62,561 nt of DNA, from the NCBI GenBank assembly GCA_964513655.1, contig CAZENQ010000008.1:1-62561 (forward strand), read 5' to 3'. The position numbers were made by a program, and so were the translations under genes. The DNA is from G020350405 sp964513655 (GTDB lineage: Bacteria; Planctomycetota; Phycisphaerae; Sedimentisphaerales; Anaerobacaceae). The notes under the pieces were generated by a model that was given only the letters and a program-made list of their open reading frames with translations, did not search any database and was not told the origin of the DNA. Positions 1-7,692 of the stretch are shown one piece after another. Position 1 is the first letter of the stretch; each line of letters begins with the position of its first letter.

Positions 1-214
1 CGGAATCACCCGGCTTGAACTGAAGCCCCTGGAGTTTCTGCAACGACTTCCACGGCGCATCTTTCGTTCCGGGATTGTCGTCATTTCCCTGGGCGGCTAT
101 ATAGAACTCAGTCCGAACATCAACCGGCATCGTTACCGTGCCTTGCTGCTCCACCGCAGCACACCCGGATATCACCGTCACAATCACTGCACATGAAATT
201 ACTCTTGTTCTCAT
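1..214 (-). CDS. Secreted beta-helix lipoprotein, 5' part only (runs off the window)
   Basis: Reading leftward from an ATG at 214 gives 71 open codons with no stop before the window edge. The product begins with a short hydrophobic signal ending in a lipobox-like VISGC, so it is probably a lipoprotein. Residues about 37-70 (FYIAAQGNDDNPGT, then APWKSL and FKPGD) match the opening strand of the right-handed beta-helix proteins at 33962, 36544 and 39461 (YYVDS..GNDANSGTSP..AWKSL). AGGGG lies about 7 bases before the ATG. By analogy it is a surface polysaccharide-acting or polysaccharide-binding protein. The catalytic part is not visible, so no activity is assigned. Confidence 0.8.
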   Translation of the reverse strand, partial: MRTRVISCAVIVTVISGCAAVEQQGTVTMPVDVRTEFYIAAQGNDDNPGTKDAPWKSLQKLQGLQFKPGDS

Positions 215-1030
215 TTTTGTTCCCCTACTTTCTGACAACATCGACAGCTATTCATCATGATGACCAGAGCATATATGGACTAATACATCCCGTCAACAAC
301 ATATCCGGTCCACGGAATTTAGCTCTTCACCCTAGCTGGAAGAACGCTATTCTTAGCGAGTGGGACAACTTCTAAGGGATCCGCAAAGCGCGGGACACCT
401 TCCGTCCTATGCCGACAACTCTGGAGCATAAGCCAGATGAGAGGTCGCAGCAAGCGAACATGGCTTTTTGGTTGCCAGCAAGGTAGCTGGCGTTAGACGC
501 GATTAGTAAGGAGTCTTCGTCGGGTAACGTGAACAGGTACCTGCTTGGACGGTGGCGCGTTTCAGCAGGTCGGCCCCGGTTAGATAGGCCCCCAATAGAG
601 TCCTCTGGACTCTATGCAATGGGGCAAGCTGGCGTCATCTCACGGGGTGAAGTTGCGGGTTCCGGGTTACATGTTGCGGGTTGCGTGAGGTTAATTTTTT
701 GCGGTGGCCAGATCCTTCGACTGCGCGGTGCTGCGCACCGCTTCGCTCAGGATGACAGAGAGAGATTGGCGCGTCGCTGTTTTTTCTAGGTCCCGGGTTT
801 GCGAATTCGATAGTAGTCAGGACTTTTCTGGGCCCCAGATCGGCGTCTGGGGTCTACGCTACGCTTCGAGAGGCGGGAATGTATACTCCGGGATTAGAAG
901 CCGTTGACGGGGGGATAGCAGCAGGCGGGGTAAAGGGATGATTGTGGGATTTATTTGCGGTTTTTGGGATTGTTGAGTATGATGGCGGGTGTGAATATAG
1001 CGCGGCTGCGTTTAATCGAAGGGAGCAGCG
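215..1030. other. Gene-free spacer with short repeats
   Basis: I see no convincing gene here. The short ORF at 193-375 overlaps the real leftward lipoprotein start and has no family features. The spacer holds a dispersed palindromic element at 713-757 (listed separately) and a clean hairpin, CCCCAGA at 833-839 pairing with TCTGGGG at 846-852. The remainder is unremarkable. Confidence 0.6.
713..757. repeat. Short dispersed palindromic element
   Basis: The element starts TCCTTCGAC and ends GCTCAGGATGACA, with a perfect inner hairpin: GCGGTGC at 725-731, a 3-base loop, GCACCGC at 735-741. The outer ends (CTTCG...GCTCAGGA) resemble the two elements inside the dockerin-like fragment at 62166-62212 and 62282-62304. 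That suggests one family of small non-autonomous repeats. No coding capacity is seen. Confidence 0.5.
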
Positions 1031-2041
1031 TTGCTGATAATACCGTGGAAAGTGGATGTACCGCAGGACCGTTGGCCGGTTGCGAACTATTTGATAATAG
1101 CGGTATGCGTGGGGGTGTTCGTTCTGGTGGGGTATCTGTTTTATCAGATGTACGCAGAACAGGCGGAACAGGCAGAGGAGGGCGTTGAGCAGGTGGCGGC
1201 GGAGGCGGAGCCGGAAGTGCCGGCATTAATTGAGCCGTACGTGCTGGAGGGATTTTCGGTGAGGGGGCTGTTCGGGCATATCTGGCTGCACGCGGGGCTG
1301 CTGCATCTTTTGGGGAATATATTGTTTTTGTGGGTGTTCGGTAACGCGGTCTGCGCGAAGTTGGGGAATATAGTTTATCTGCCGGTGTATCTGGTGCTTG
1401 GGGCGATTGCGGGTGTGGCCCATCTGGTGTTTCAGGGCGGAGCGGCGGTTGGGGCGAGCGGGGCGATAAACGGGGTCGTGGGGATGTATTTAGTATTTTT
1501 CCCTCAGAATGACGTGAGCTGTGTTTTTATACTGTGGCTTTTTCCGTTTATGCTACGGCCTTATATTCGGGCGTTTACGGTGTCAGGGTACTGGTTGATT
1601 TTGTTCTGGCTGGCGTTCGATATATGGGGGATGGTGAGAGGGGGAGGTGGTGTGGCGTACTTTGCTCACGGTGGCGGTTTTGCGGCGGGGTTTTTGTTAG
1701 CGATATTGATGCTGAAGATGCGGTGGGTCGTTATGGACCGCTGGGAGAAGTCTATTCTTCAGATATTGGCGGAGCGGAAGCAGCCGGTGCGGGAGGAATA
1801 CCGGGGGGACCTTGGGAAGTATGGGGTGCTGGCTAAGGAGTTGGAGGCTGAGGAGGAGGCGTCGGCGCCTGTCAGGGAGATGGTGAGGGAGGTTAAGACG
1901 GCGGCGCCGGTGGAGAAGCGGAAGGACGAATTTATCCGTTTTGTGTGCGTGTGCGGGAAGCGGGTGAAGGTTCCGCGGGCGCATGCGGGGAAGGTTGGGC
2001 GTTGTCCGGCGTGCGGGAAGCGGGTGCAAGTGCCGGGATAA
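1031..2041 (+). CDS. Rhomboid-family intramembrane serine protease with C-terminal zinc ribbon
   Basis: Rhomboids cleave membrane proteins inside the bilayer with a Ser-His dyad. The catalytic GASG motif is at about residue 141 and the partner His (AHGGGFAAG) at about 214. The typical HLLGN segment and about six hydrophobic spans are present. The first loop is lengthened by a Glu/Ala-rich stretch (about 45-65). The last 30 residues form a CxCG...CPACGK pair of knuckles, a small zinc-ribbon-like tail in the cytoplasm. The start is TTG at 1031, preceded by GGGAG, and gives the usual rhomboid opening (PWKVDVP). No partner genes adjoin. The fold is well supported; the substrate is unknown. Confidence 0.87.
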   Translation: MLIIPWKVDVPQDRWPVANYLIIAVCVGVFVLVGYLFYQMYAEQAEQAEEGVEQVAAEAEPEVPALIEPYVLEGFSVRGLFGHIWLHAGLLHLLGNILFLWVFGNAVCAKLGNIVYLPVYLVLGAIAGVAHLVFQGGAAVGASGAINGVVGMYLVFFPQNDVSCVFILWLFPFMLRPYIRAFTVSGYWLILFWLAFDIWGMVRGGGGVAYFAHGGGFAAGFLLAILMLKMRWVVMDRWEKSILQILAERKQPVREEYRGDLGKYGVLAKELEAEEEASAPVREMVREVKTAAPVEKRKDEFIRFVCVCGKRVKVPRAHAGKVGRCPACGKRVQVPG

Positions 2042-2116
2042 ACGGACTTTCATTTAGGGGTTGGGGATGGCGGACGAGAGAAAGGAAGAAGGGAAGGTAA
2101 TGCTCGCGAATGCACC

Positions 2117-2196
2117 CCGGCCCAGAGAACCGGGCTAAATACGAACGCCTTTGACGGCAGGCGTTTTTGGGGTGACCCCAAGGACAGGCCTTGGGG
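2117..2196. repeat. Cluster of three small hairpins after the rhomboid gene
   Basis: Three inverted repeats follow each other: a CCGG-type stem near 2117-2134; AACGCCT at 2144-2150 with AGGCGTT at 2159-2165 followed by a short T run (terminator-like); and CCCCAAGG at 2176-2183 with CCTTGGGG at 2189-2196. The first and third are each followed by GGGCTAAATA or GGGGCTAAATA. The middle one may end the rhomboid transcript; the set looks like a repetitive element. Confidence 0.5.
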
Positions 2197-2267
2197 CTAA
2201 ATAGAAATGGATTGCGGCGTTCGCGGGAATGACAACCCGCAAGTCGGTGCGAGCGGGGCGGTTGTGG

Positions 2268-2504
2268 TCAGGATGAAGGGGGGCTGTGGTTTTCCTGGTT
2301 TTCGAGGGTGTTTAGTTTTTGCTGGAGGAAGCGGATGGACTGTCTTGATATTCTGCTGTAGGTTCGTTCGTGGTTGCGATTGCGCCTGAAGATGTTTCTG
2401 GCCGTGCCAGAGAGCTTCTGCCAGGTGGTATAGATATGGTCGTTGTACTCGTGTTGTATGTTGGTAATCATGGTGTTGGGCCTTTTGTTTTTTCGTGAAC
2501 TCAT
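2268..2504 (-). CDS. Possible small hypothetical protein
   Basis: A 78-codon leftward frame starts at ATG 2504 (MSSRKNKRPN). The product is basic, hydrophilic and probably helical, with no signal peptide, membrane span or recognisable domain. The frame stays open further upstream to 2648, but that extension looks like non-coding sequence. There is no clear ribosome-binding site. It lies alone in the 959-base spacer between the rhomboid and the sigma-54 activator; apart from it and the hairpins at 2117-2196, I see nothing convincing in that spacer. Confidence 0.25.
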   Translation of the reverse strand: MSSRKNKRPNTMITNIQHEYNDHIYTTWQKLSGTARNIFRRNRNHERTYSRISRQSIRFLQQKLNTLENQENHSPPSS

Positions 2505-3000
2505 ATTCACTGTTTCGACAAAGCAGCCAATCAAGGTTAAAAAGGTGTCCCTGGTAGCGGTTCTTTTTACGTTTTTATTGTGAGGAAGTGCAATATTTGT
2601 GCCAGGAGAGCGGCTCTGGATTGGCAGTAGATGGTAAGTAGTTGACAAGCAAGGTGTTATGGCGAGGACATTTTAAGGACAGGGCTTTCTGTGTCGGCGG
2701 TGTGCGTATTTTTTGCGTATTTTGCGCCTATTTTTGGGCCATTTTAGCATTCGGGGGCCCTTGGGTTTGGAGCGAGGTGCCAGGTCCGAAAAAAGAAGTT
2801 TTCGCAGCAATGGTCTGTGCAGATTACAGGCGGGTGAATTACGAAGGTGCATGAGGGTAGTATAGGGCCTTTGGGCGGAAAGAATTGGGATTGCGGGGGT
2901 TTATGGGAAAAAGTGAGGAGCGGATTGAGCCGATATTTTTGTTGAGTCCGTAGTCGAGTAGCGCGCTGCTAAAAAAGATGACAAACGAAGGGAAGAGTCA

Positions 3001-4923
3001 ATGGCGAAGAAGGCATCAGTAAGCGAGTCAGTCGAGACGAAGGTGAAGGAGGTTTCATCTGACGGTCTGGCGGGGTCTTTTCCGGTCTGGCTGGAGGTGG
3101 GGGACGTGATGAGCAGAGGCGTGATAAGCATCTCTGCGGACGATACCGTGGTTAGCGCGGCAAAGACCATGTCTGAGAATAAGATTTCGTGTATTGTAGT
3201 CCTGGACGACGGGGACTTGGTCGGCATTGTTACCGAGAAAGACTTTTTGAAGAAGGTTGCAAGCGGGCAAAAGGATTTCGCAAGAAGGAATGTAGCGGAG
3301 ATAATGTCGTCACCGGTGGAGAGTGTATGCTCGAGTTTGCCCGTGTTTGAGGCGAGCAAGTTGATGGGTGAGAAGGGGATCAAGCGGCTGCCGGTAGTAG
3401 AGGAGGGCAGGCTTTTTGGGATGGTCACGCAGACCGACCTTCTGCGAGCGTCGGCATCGTACGGTATGTGGCGGAACGTGGCAGAGGTAATGAGCAGCGA
3501 TGTGGTGGTGATAGAAAGGGGAGCGAGTGTAGCGGAGGCGGCGGAAGTTATGACCGGCCGGGGGATATCATGTATTGTGGTGGTGGAAGGAGATGAGGTT
3601 GTCGGCGTAATGACGGAAAAAGACCCTCTGAGAGGCGTTATTGGTTTGGGGAAGGACGCCGGGGCGGTCAAGGTGGAGGAGGTGATGAGCACGCCCGCGA
3701 TGAGTGTGTCGGGCGACTGTTCGATATATAGCGCGAGCTGGATTATGGAGCGGATGGATATCCGGCGATTAGTTGTTATTGAGGACAATCAACTGCGGGG
3801 GATTGTTACTCAAACGGATATTTTCCGGGTAGTAAGACAGAAGCTGCAGAGTGATATCGATGAGCTTAGCGAATTGCGTCAGCGTCTGAAGACGGAGAAG
3901 TCGTTTGCCGGTATTGTTGGGCATGACAGGAAGATGTTAGAGGTGTTTGAGACCATCAAGGAGGTTGCGGAGGTGGATGTGCCGGTGCTGATACAGGGAG
4001 AAAGCGGTACGGGCAAGGAGCTGGTCGCGGCGGCGATTCACAATGAAAGCGGGCGGGCGGGCAAGCCGTTCGTGGCGGTGAACTGCGGCGCGCTGCCGGA
4101 GGGGGTTCTGGAGAGCGAGTTGTTCGGGCACATCAAAGGCGCATTTACGGGCGCTGTCTGCGACAGGAAGGGGCGATTCGAATTAGCAGACGGAGGGACG
4201 ATATTTTTAGATGAGATTGGAGATTTTCCTGCTGCGATGCAGGTCAAGCTGCTTCGGGTGCTGCAAGAGGGCAGGCTGGAGCGTGTGGGAGACAATGATA
4301 AAGTAAAAAGCTTTCGGATCGCGCCGGCGCGGATGAGTTTTCAACGAGTTGGCGGTGAGGATACGCTACGGGTAGATGTTCGAGTTATAAGCGCAACGAA
4401 CAAGGATCTTGCCGAGGAGGTCGCAGCGGGAAGATTTCGCGAGGACCTTTTTTACAGGCTATGCGTGGTTCCGGTGTATCTTCCGGCCCTTCGTGAGCGA
4501 CGAAGTGATATTCCGGTCCTGGCAGAGCACCTGTTGAGAAAGGCGTCAGCAGAGGCCGGTCGAGAGGGTGTTGTGCTATCGGCGGAGGCGGTGGGCGCGA
4601 TGATGGATTATGAGTGGCCCGGTAATGTGCGGGAGCTTGAGAACGCTATCCGCTATGCGCTGGTGAAGTGCAGGGCAGAGGTGATATTACCGGAGCATCT
4701 TCCCTTAAAGCTTGTTGAAGGTGAGATTTCGGCACAAACTTCGCCGAGAAAGACAAGGAAGAAAGAGCGGAAGCGCAAGCTGGACGCAGGGAGTGTGCGG
4801 CAGGCGATGGAGGAGGCGGGGGGCAATAAGGTTGAGGCGGCCCGTCTGCTTGGGGTTTCCCGGGCGACGCTGTATCGGTTCCTTGAAGAGAGCGAGAAGG
4901 TAAGCGAAGTGACGGTGCTGTAA
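3001..4923 (+). CDS. Sigma-54-dependent activator with four CBS domains
   Basis: This 640-residue protein has four CBS repeats (about 36-91, 101-150, 160-213, 223-280), which usually sense adenine nucleotides as two Bateman pairs. They replace the common receiver domain. An AAA+ sigma-54 interaction domain follows: Walker A GESGTGKE near 333, GAFTGA near 379, Walker B FLDEIGD near 404, and the arginine-finger region REDLFYRL near 480. A Fis-type helix-turn-helix is at about 594-634 (NKVEAARLLGVSRATLYRFL). Between Walker B and sensor I (ISATN) there are about 20-26 extra residues that look like a second copy of the RVG...V segment. GGGAAGAG precedes the ATG. The adjacent TGTCTCA cluster and sigma-54 promoter at 5222 make the PEP-CTERM gene at 5288 its likely target. 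Confidence 0.93.
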   Translation: MAKKASVSESVETKVKEVSSDGLAGSFPVWLEVGDVMSRGVISISADDTVVSAAKTMSENKISCIVVLDDGDLVGIVTEKDFLKKVASGQKDFARRNVAEIMSSPVESVCSSLPVFEASKLMGEKGIKRLPVVEEGRLFGMVTQTDLLRASASYGMWRNVAEVMSSDVVVIERGASVAEAAEVMTGRGISCIVVVEGDEVVGVMTEKDPLRGVIGLGKDAGAVKVEEVMSTPAMSVSGDCSIYSASWIMERMDIRRLVVIEDNQLRGIVTQTDIFRVVRQKLQSDIDELSELRQRLKTEKSFAGIVGHDRKMLEVFETIKEVAEVDVPVLIQGESGTGKELVAAAIHNESGRAGKPFVAVNCGALPEGVLESELFGHIKGAFTGAVCDRKGRFELADGGTIFLDEIGDFPAAMQVKLLRVLQEGRLERVGDNDKVKSFRIAPARMSFQRVGGEDTLRVDVRVISATNKDLAEEVAAGRFREDLFYRLCVVPVYLPALRERRSDIPVLAEHLLRKASAEAGREGVVLSAEAVGAMMDYEWPGNVRELENAIRYALVKCRAEVILPEHLPLKLVEGEISAQTSPRKTRKKERKRKLDAGSVRQAMEEAGGNKVEAARLLGVSRATLYRFLEESEKVSEVTVL

Positions 4924-4936
4924 TCGGACCTTTAGG

Positions 4937-5133
4937 TGTCTCAAAAGTGTCTCAATTGCCCTTATTTGTCTCATTTGGGGCAAATGAGACAAAGTAGTTT
5001 GGCGTCTCAAAAGTAAATTCATCTCTAAGAGCTTAATTTCCAAGAGGTTGCAACAGCCCTGTGTAAAGGTCTGTTTTGTGCAAGGTACGGGGGCAGCATG
5101 CCGGTGTATCGTTAAGGACGGTGAAATGAGACA
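4937..5133. promoter_or_regulatory. Cluster of TGTCTCA sites, probable activator-binding sites
   Basis: TGTCTCA occurs at 4937-4943, 4948-4954 and 4967-4973, with a near copy (CGTCTCA) at 5003-5009. The reverse form TGAGACA is at 4985-4991 and 5127-5133. The third and fourth lie in a perfect 12-base inverted repeat: TTTGTCTCATTT at 4965-4976 and its complement at 4982-4993, with a 5-base gap. They lie about 100-300 bases upstream of a sigma-54 promoter and just after the gene for a Fis-type sigma-54 activator. That is the expected place and dyad form for its enhancer sites. The pairing is inferred, not shown. Confidence 0.65.
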
Positions 5134-5221
5134 TCAGGCGGGATTGGGCGGAAAGAATTTTATTTCGTTAAGTTGTTGAGTTTAAGGAGGTTAAAGTTTT
5201 TTTAGGATTTAGCGGGGGAGC

Positions 5222-5237
5222 TGGCACGGCCGTTGCA
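5222..5237 (+). promoter_or_regulatory. Sigma-54 (-24/-12) promoter
   Basis: TGGCACG-N4-TTGCA matches the RpoN consensus at every core position. GG is at 5223-5224 and GC at 5235-5236, with the required spacing. The start of transcription would be near 5248, about 40 bases before the ATG at 5288. I found no other site this good in the window. Confidence 0.87.
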
Positions 5238-5287
5238 CTAAGTAATACTGGAAACGAAGAGAATCAACCAGAATTGGGGGCGTAAAA

Positions 5288-6337
5288 ATGAGCGGCAGCA
5301 GGAACGAATATATATCGAAGGCGTTAAAGATGGCCGAGGAGCTGCTGGGCCTTGCCAACAGCCAAGAGGCCCAGGGAGACGACGAGGCCAGCAGCGAACT
5401 TACCGAGGTGCTGCGTGACTGTGCATACAAGATTCGGGAGGAAGCGGAACGCGAGGCACGCAAGGGCGACAACAAATGGCGCAAGCCGGTAGAGCCCATT
5501 CTGGTAATTTTTACAGCACTGATGTTGTCGGCGCTACTGGCATCTCCGGTGAGTGCGACTATTATCCTCTCAACGGGCGCAAATGAGACGTTGGGCGGGC
5601 TGACGTTCAGCAAGGGCGCGCTGGCGGAGTATGACCCTTCAAGCGACACGGCAACATTGTACCTCGACGGAGGCCTTTTTGGAGGCCCTGCAGATATCGA
5701 CGCGGTGCATGTTCTGGGCAGCGGCAACATTGTTCTGTCAACGGTAGGCGGAGCCACATTAGGGGGGCTTAGCTTCGGCAAAGGTGACCTTGTTGAGTAC
5801 AACCTGATTGCGGACACAGCCACGTTGTACTTTGATGAGACGTTGTTTAGCAGTGTTCAGCCCAACATCGACGCGGCCTACATCACAGGCAGCGATAACG
5901 TAATACTGTCAACCAGTGCCGACGCCACGTTAGGCGGACTGAGCTTTGGGTCAAATGACCTTGTTGAGTACAATCCGTCGACAGATACGGCTACACTTTA
6001 CTTCGACGGGACCTTGTTTTCGACCTCAAATGAGAACGTCGATGCAGTACATATCCTTAGCAGCGGCAATATAATCCTTTCAACTACAAGTGACGCGACT
6101 CTCGGTGGGTTGAGTTTCAGCGAGGGAGACCTGGTGGAGTACAATTTGGGGACAGATACCGCAACTTTATACTTCAATGAAGGTAACTTTGCCACCGCCG
6201 CTGATATTGACGGTGCTTACATCAGCGCCCCAGAGCCGGCAACGATAGCGCTGCTTGGCCTGGGGAGTCTGGTACTGATGCGCCGCCGGCGCAGACAAAA
6301 TGGCCCAAAAGGTGCGCGGGTGAGAGGACTCGGTTAG
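5288..6337 (+). CDS. PEP-CTERM protein with four tandem repeats and a cytoplasm-type N-terminal extension
   Basis: PEP-CTERM proteins are exported and anchored or cut by an exosortase. The C-terminus (about 315-338) has PEPATIALLGLGSL, a hydrophobic stretch and an Arg cluster. The centre holds four tandem repeats of about 57 residues with the pattern ATLGGLSF..GDLVEY....DTATLYF..LF....NIDA..I, probably beta-rich. Unusually, about 63 charged, helical residues (ending DCAYKIREEAEREARKGD) come before the hydrophobic export segment at about 69-90 (ending SPVSA). That part resembles small stand-alone planctomycete proteins as I remember them, which would make it a fusion. GGGGG precedes the ATG. 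It is very likely under sigma-54 control through the promoter at 5222. Confidence 0.88.
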   Translation: MSGSRNEYISKALKMAEELLGLANSQEAQGDDEASSELTEVLRDCAYKIREEAEREARKGDNKWRKPVEPILVIFTALMLSALLASPVSATIILSTGANETLGGLTFSKGALAEYDPSSDTATLYLDGGLFGGPADIDAVHVLGSGNIVLSTVGGATLGGLSFGKGDLVEYNLIADTATLYFDETLFSSVQPNIDAAYITGSDNVILSTSADATLGGLSFGSNDLVEYNPSTDTATLYFDGTLFSTSNENVDAVHILSSGNIILSTTSDATLGGLSFSEGDLVEYNLGTDTATLYFNEGNFATAADIDGAYISAPEPATIALLGLGSLVLMRRRRRQNGPKGARVRGLG

Positions 6338-6460
6338 ATATAGTAAGCTTGTGAAGCCGCGACAAGGATATTTATGTATATCCTTTCGTGCAGTCACACT
6401 ATATGGCTCCCATGGCCCCTTTAGTCAATTAAGCGGAGGGTAAGAATTGTAAGGCGGGAA

Positions 6461-6802
6461 TTATGCGGTGGAGGGTGTCTCCAAGAGGGCGGTAGCCGCC
6501 TCCAAGTCTTCGACGAATTCAAAGAAACAATCGACACATGTTAGTTTGAAGATATTTCTGGTCAGTTCGGAGGCGTTGAAGAAGATGAGTCTTCGGCCGG
6601 AGGCGGTCAGGAGCTTATGCAGCTGTACAAAGCCGGAGATGCTCAGGGAAAGCAGTATGTCGACCCTGGAGAGGTCGACGATTACGTCGCAGTGGGTTTC
6701 CTGACGGACCATTTCCATGGCCTTGTCGAGTTCGGGTCTGATTTTGGGCTCGGACTGCAACTCAACGAGGATGATATTGTCAGCGTGGTTGATTATTCCC
6801 AT
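6461..6802 (-). CDS. STAS-domain protein (anti-sigma antagonist type)
   Basis: The 113-residue product is essentially one STAS domain, the fold of anti-anti-sigma factors and related partner-switch proteins. The core reads VIVDLSRVDILLSLSISGFVQL, then RLIFFNASE and a C-terminal FEFVEDLEAA helix. The usual phosphorylated Ser in a DSSG-like turn is replaced by a SISG-like turn, so phosphorylation control is uncertain. No anti-sigma kinase or phosphatase gene adjoins. AGAAGGA lies about 8 bases before the ATG at 6802. Binding partner unknown. Confidence 0.7.
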   Translation of the reverse strand: MGIINHADNIILVELQSEPKIRPELDKAMEMVRQETHCDVIVDLSRVDILLSLSISGFVQLHKLLTASGRRLIFFNASELTRNIFKLTCVDCFFEFVEDLEAATALLETPSTA

Positions 6803-6817
6803 TTCCGCTTTCCTTCT

Positions 6818-6901
6818 TTAGGCCAATGCGGTTTTTGCAGCTTCGGATTTAGCATCGGCACAAACCTGGGCTGGGTTAAGTAAAAACCAAGAAACCATCA
6901 T
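6818..6901 (-). CDS. Possible 27-residue leader ORF before the STAS gene
   Basis: Starting from ATG-ATG at 6901, the frame reads 27 codons and stops at 6818, 15 bases before the STAS start codon. The composition (QVCADAKSEAAKTALA at the end) is protein-like. It could be a leader peptide or chance. The ribosome-binding site is weak. Confidence 0.2.
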   Translation of the reverse strand: MMVSWFLLNPAQVCADAKSEAAKTALA

Positions 6902-6935
6902 TCTTAGGGGCGATTTGGGCTGTAAAGGGGTTAAT

Positions 6936-7529
6936 TTAAGGTTGTATGCAGGAATTTCGGCCCTTTTTTTCGAGGTATTTTTGGTGGTATTCTTCTGCCT
7001 TATAGAAGGCCGGGGCGGGCGTGATTTCGGCTACGACCGGTTTGGCGAATCTGGATTGGGCTTTTTGTTTTGATTTTTCGGTGGCGAGCTGCTGGTCTTC
7101 ACTGTGGTAGAAAACGGCGGAGCGGTACTGGTAGCCGACGTCCTGGCCCTGGCGGTCGGGAGTGGTCGGGTCGTGGATTTCCCACAAGACCTCCACAAGT
7201 TCTTCGTAGGAGACGATTTTGGGGTCGTAGGTTATCTGTACGGCCTCGGCGTGTCCTGTTTTGTCCGAGCAGACCTGCTGATACGTGGGGTTTTGGAGAT
7301 GGCCGCCCGTGTAGCCGACGGTTGTGGATTTTACACCATTTATTTTGCCAAAGGCGGCCTCCACGCCCCAGAAGCATCCGGCGGCAAACGTGGCCATTTC
7401 GAAGCGTGACTCATCTGAAGTGCTCATATTTTTTCGCTCCTGTTTTTTGGGGCACCCTTCTATTAAAGCGGCAGCGGCAGACAGCGCTAATACAATAGCT
7501 ATTATTTTGCTGTTTTTTAATCGTTTCAT
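6936..7529 (-). CDS. msrA: Peptide methionine sulfoxide reductase MsrA, exported form
   Basis: MsrA reduces methionine-S-sulfoxide in damaged proteins. The catalytic motif GCFWG (Cys52) is clear, followed by the family blocks VGYTGG, YDP..VSYEELVEVLWEIHDPT and GQDVGYQYRS. The N-terminus from ATG 7529 is a signal peptide with a possible lipobox (LIEGC, Cys26), so the enzyme probably works outside the cytoplasm as a lipoprotein. The longer frame back to 7835 only mirrors argB and is rejected. It is divergent from argB, with the starts about 160 bases apart. No clear ribosome-binding site. Confidence 0.93.
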   Translation of the reverse strand: MKRLKNSKIIAIVLALSAAAALIEGCPKKQERKNMSTSDESRFEMATFAAGCFWGVEAAFGKINGVKSTTVGYTGGHLQNPTYQQVCSDKTGHAEAVQITYDPKIVSYEELVEVLWEIHDPTTPDRQGQDVGYQYRSAVFYHSEDQQLATEKSKQKAQSRFAKPVVAEITPAPAFYKAEEYHQKYLEKKGRNSCIQP

Positions 7530-7692
7530 GATAGCTGTAATTATATATAAAAAGTACGCATAGCGTAATTTTATGTTCGTGGGGCAGGGGGAGGGATTGT
7601 GGTGAGCGTGGTTCGCAAATATAGCTTGACGGATTGGCGCGGCGGTAATAGACTTGTCTGCTTGTTCAGCCTTTGTGTTAGAGGATATACAG

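Noticed and set aside
193..375. 60-codon plus-strand ORF
   Set aside because: It overlaps the start and signal peptide of the leftward lipoprotein, whose product has a clear family match.
2642..2854. 70-codon plus-strand ORF before the activator gene
   Set aside because: Starts with TTG, no ribosome-binding site, and no domain-like composition.
5570..5600. Extra TGAGAC activator sites inside the PEP-CTERM gene
   Set aside because: GCAAATGAGACG falls in a coding repeat downstream of the promoter and is best read as chance.
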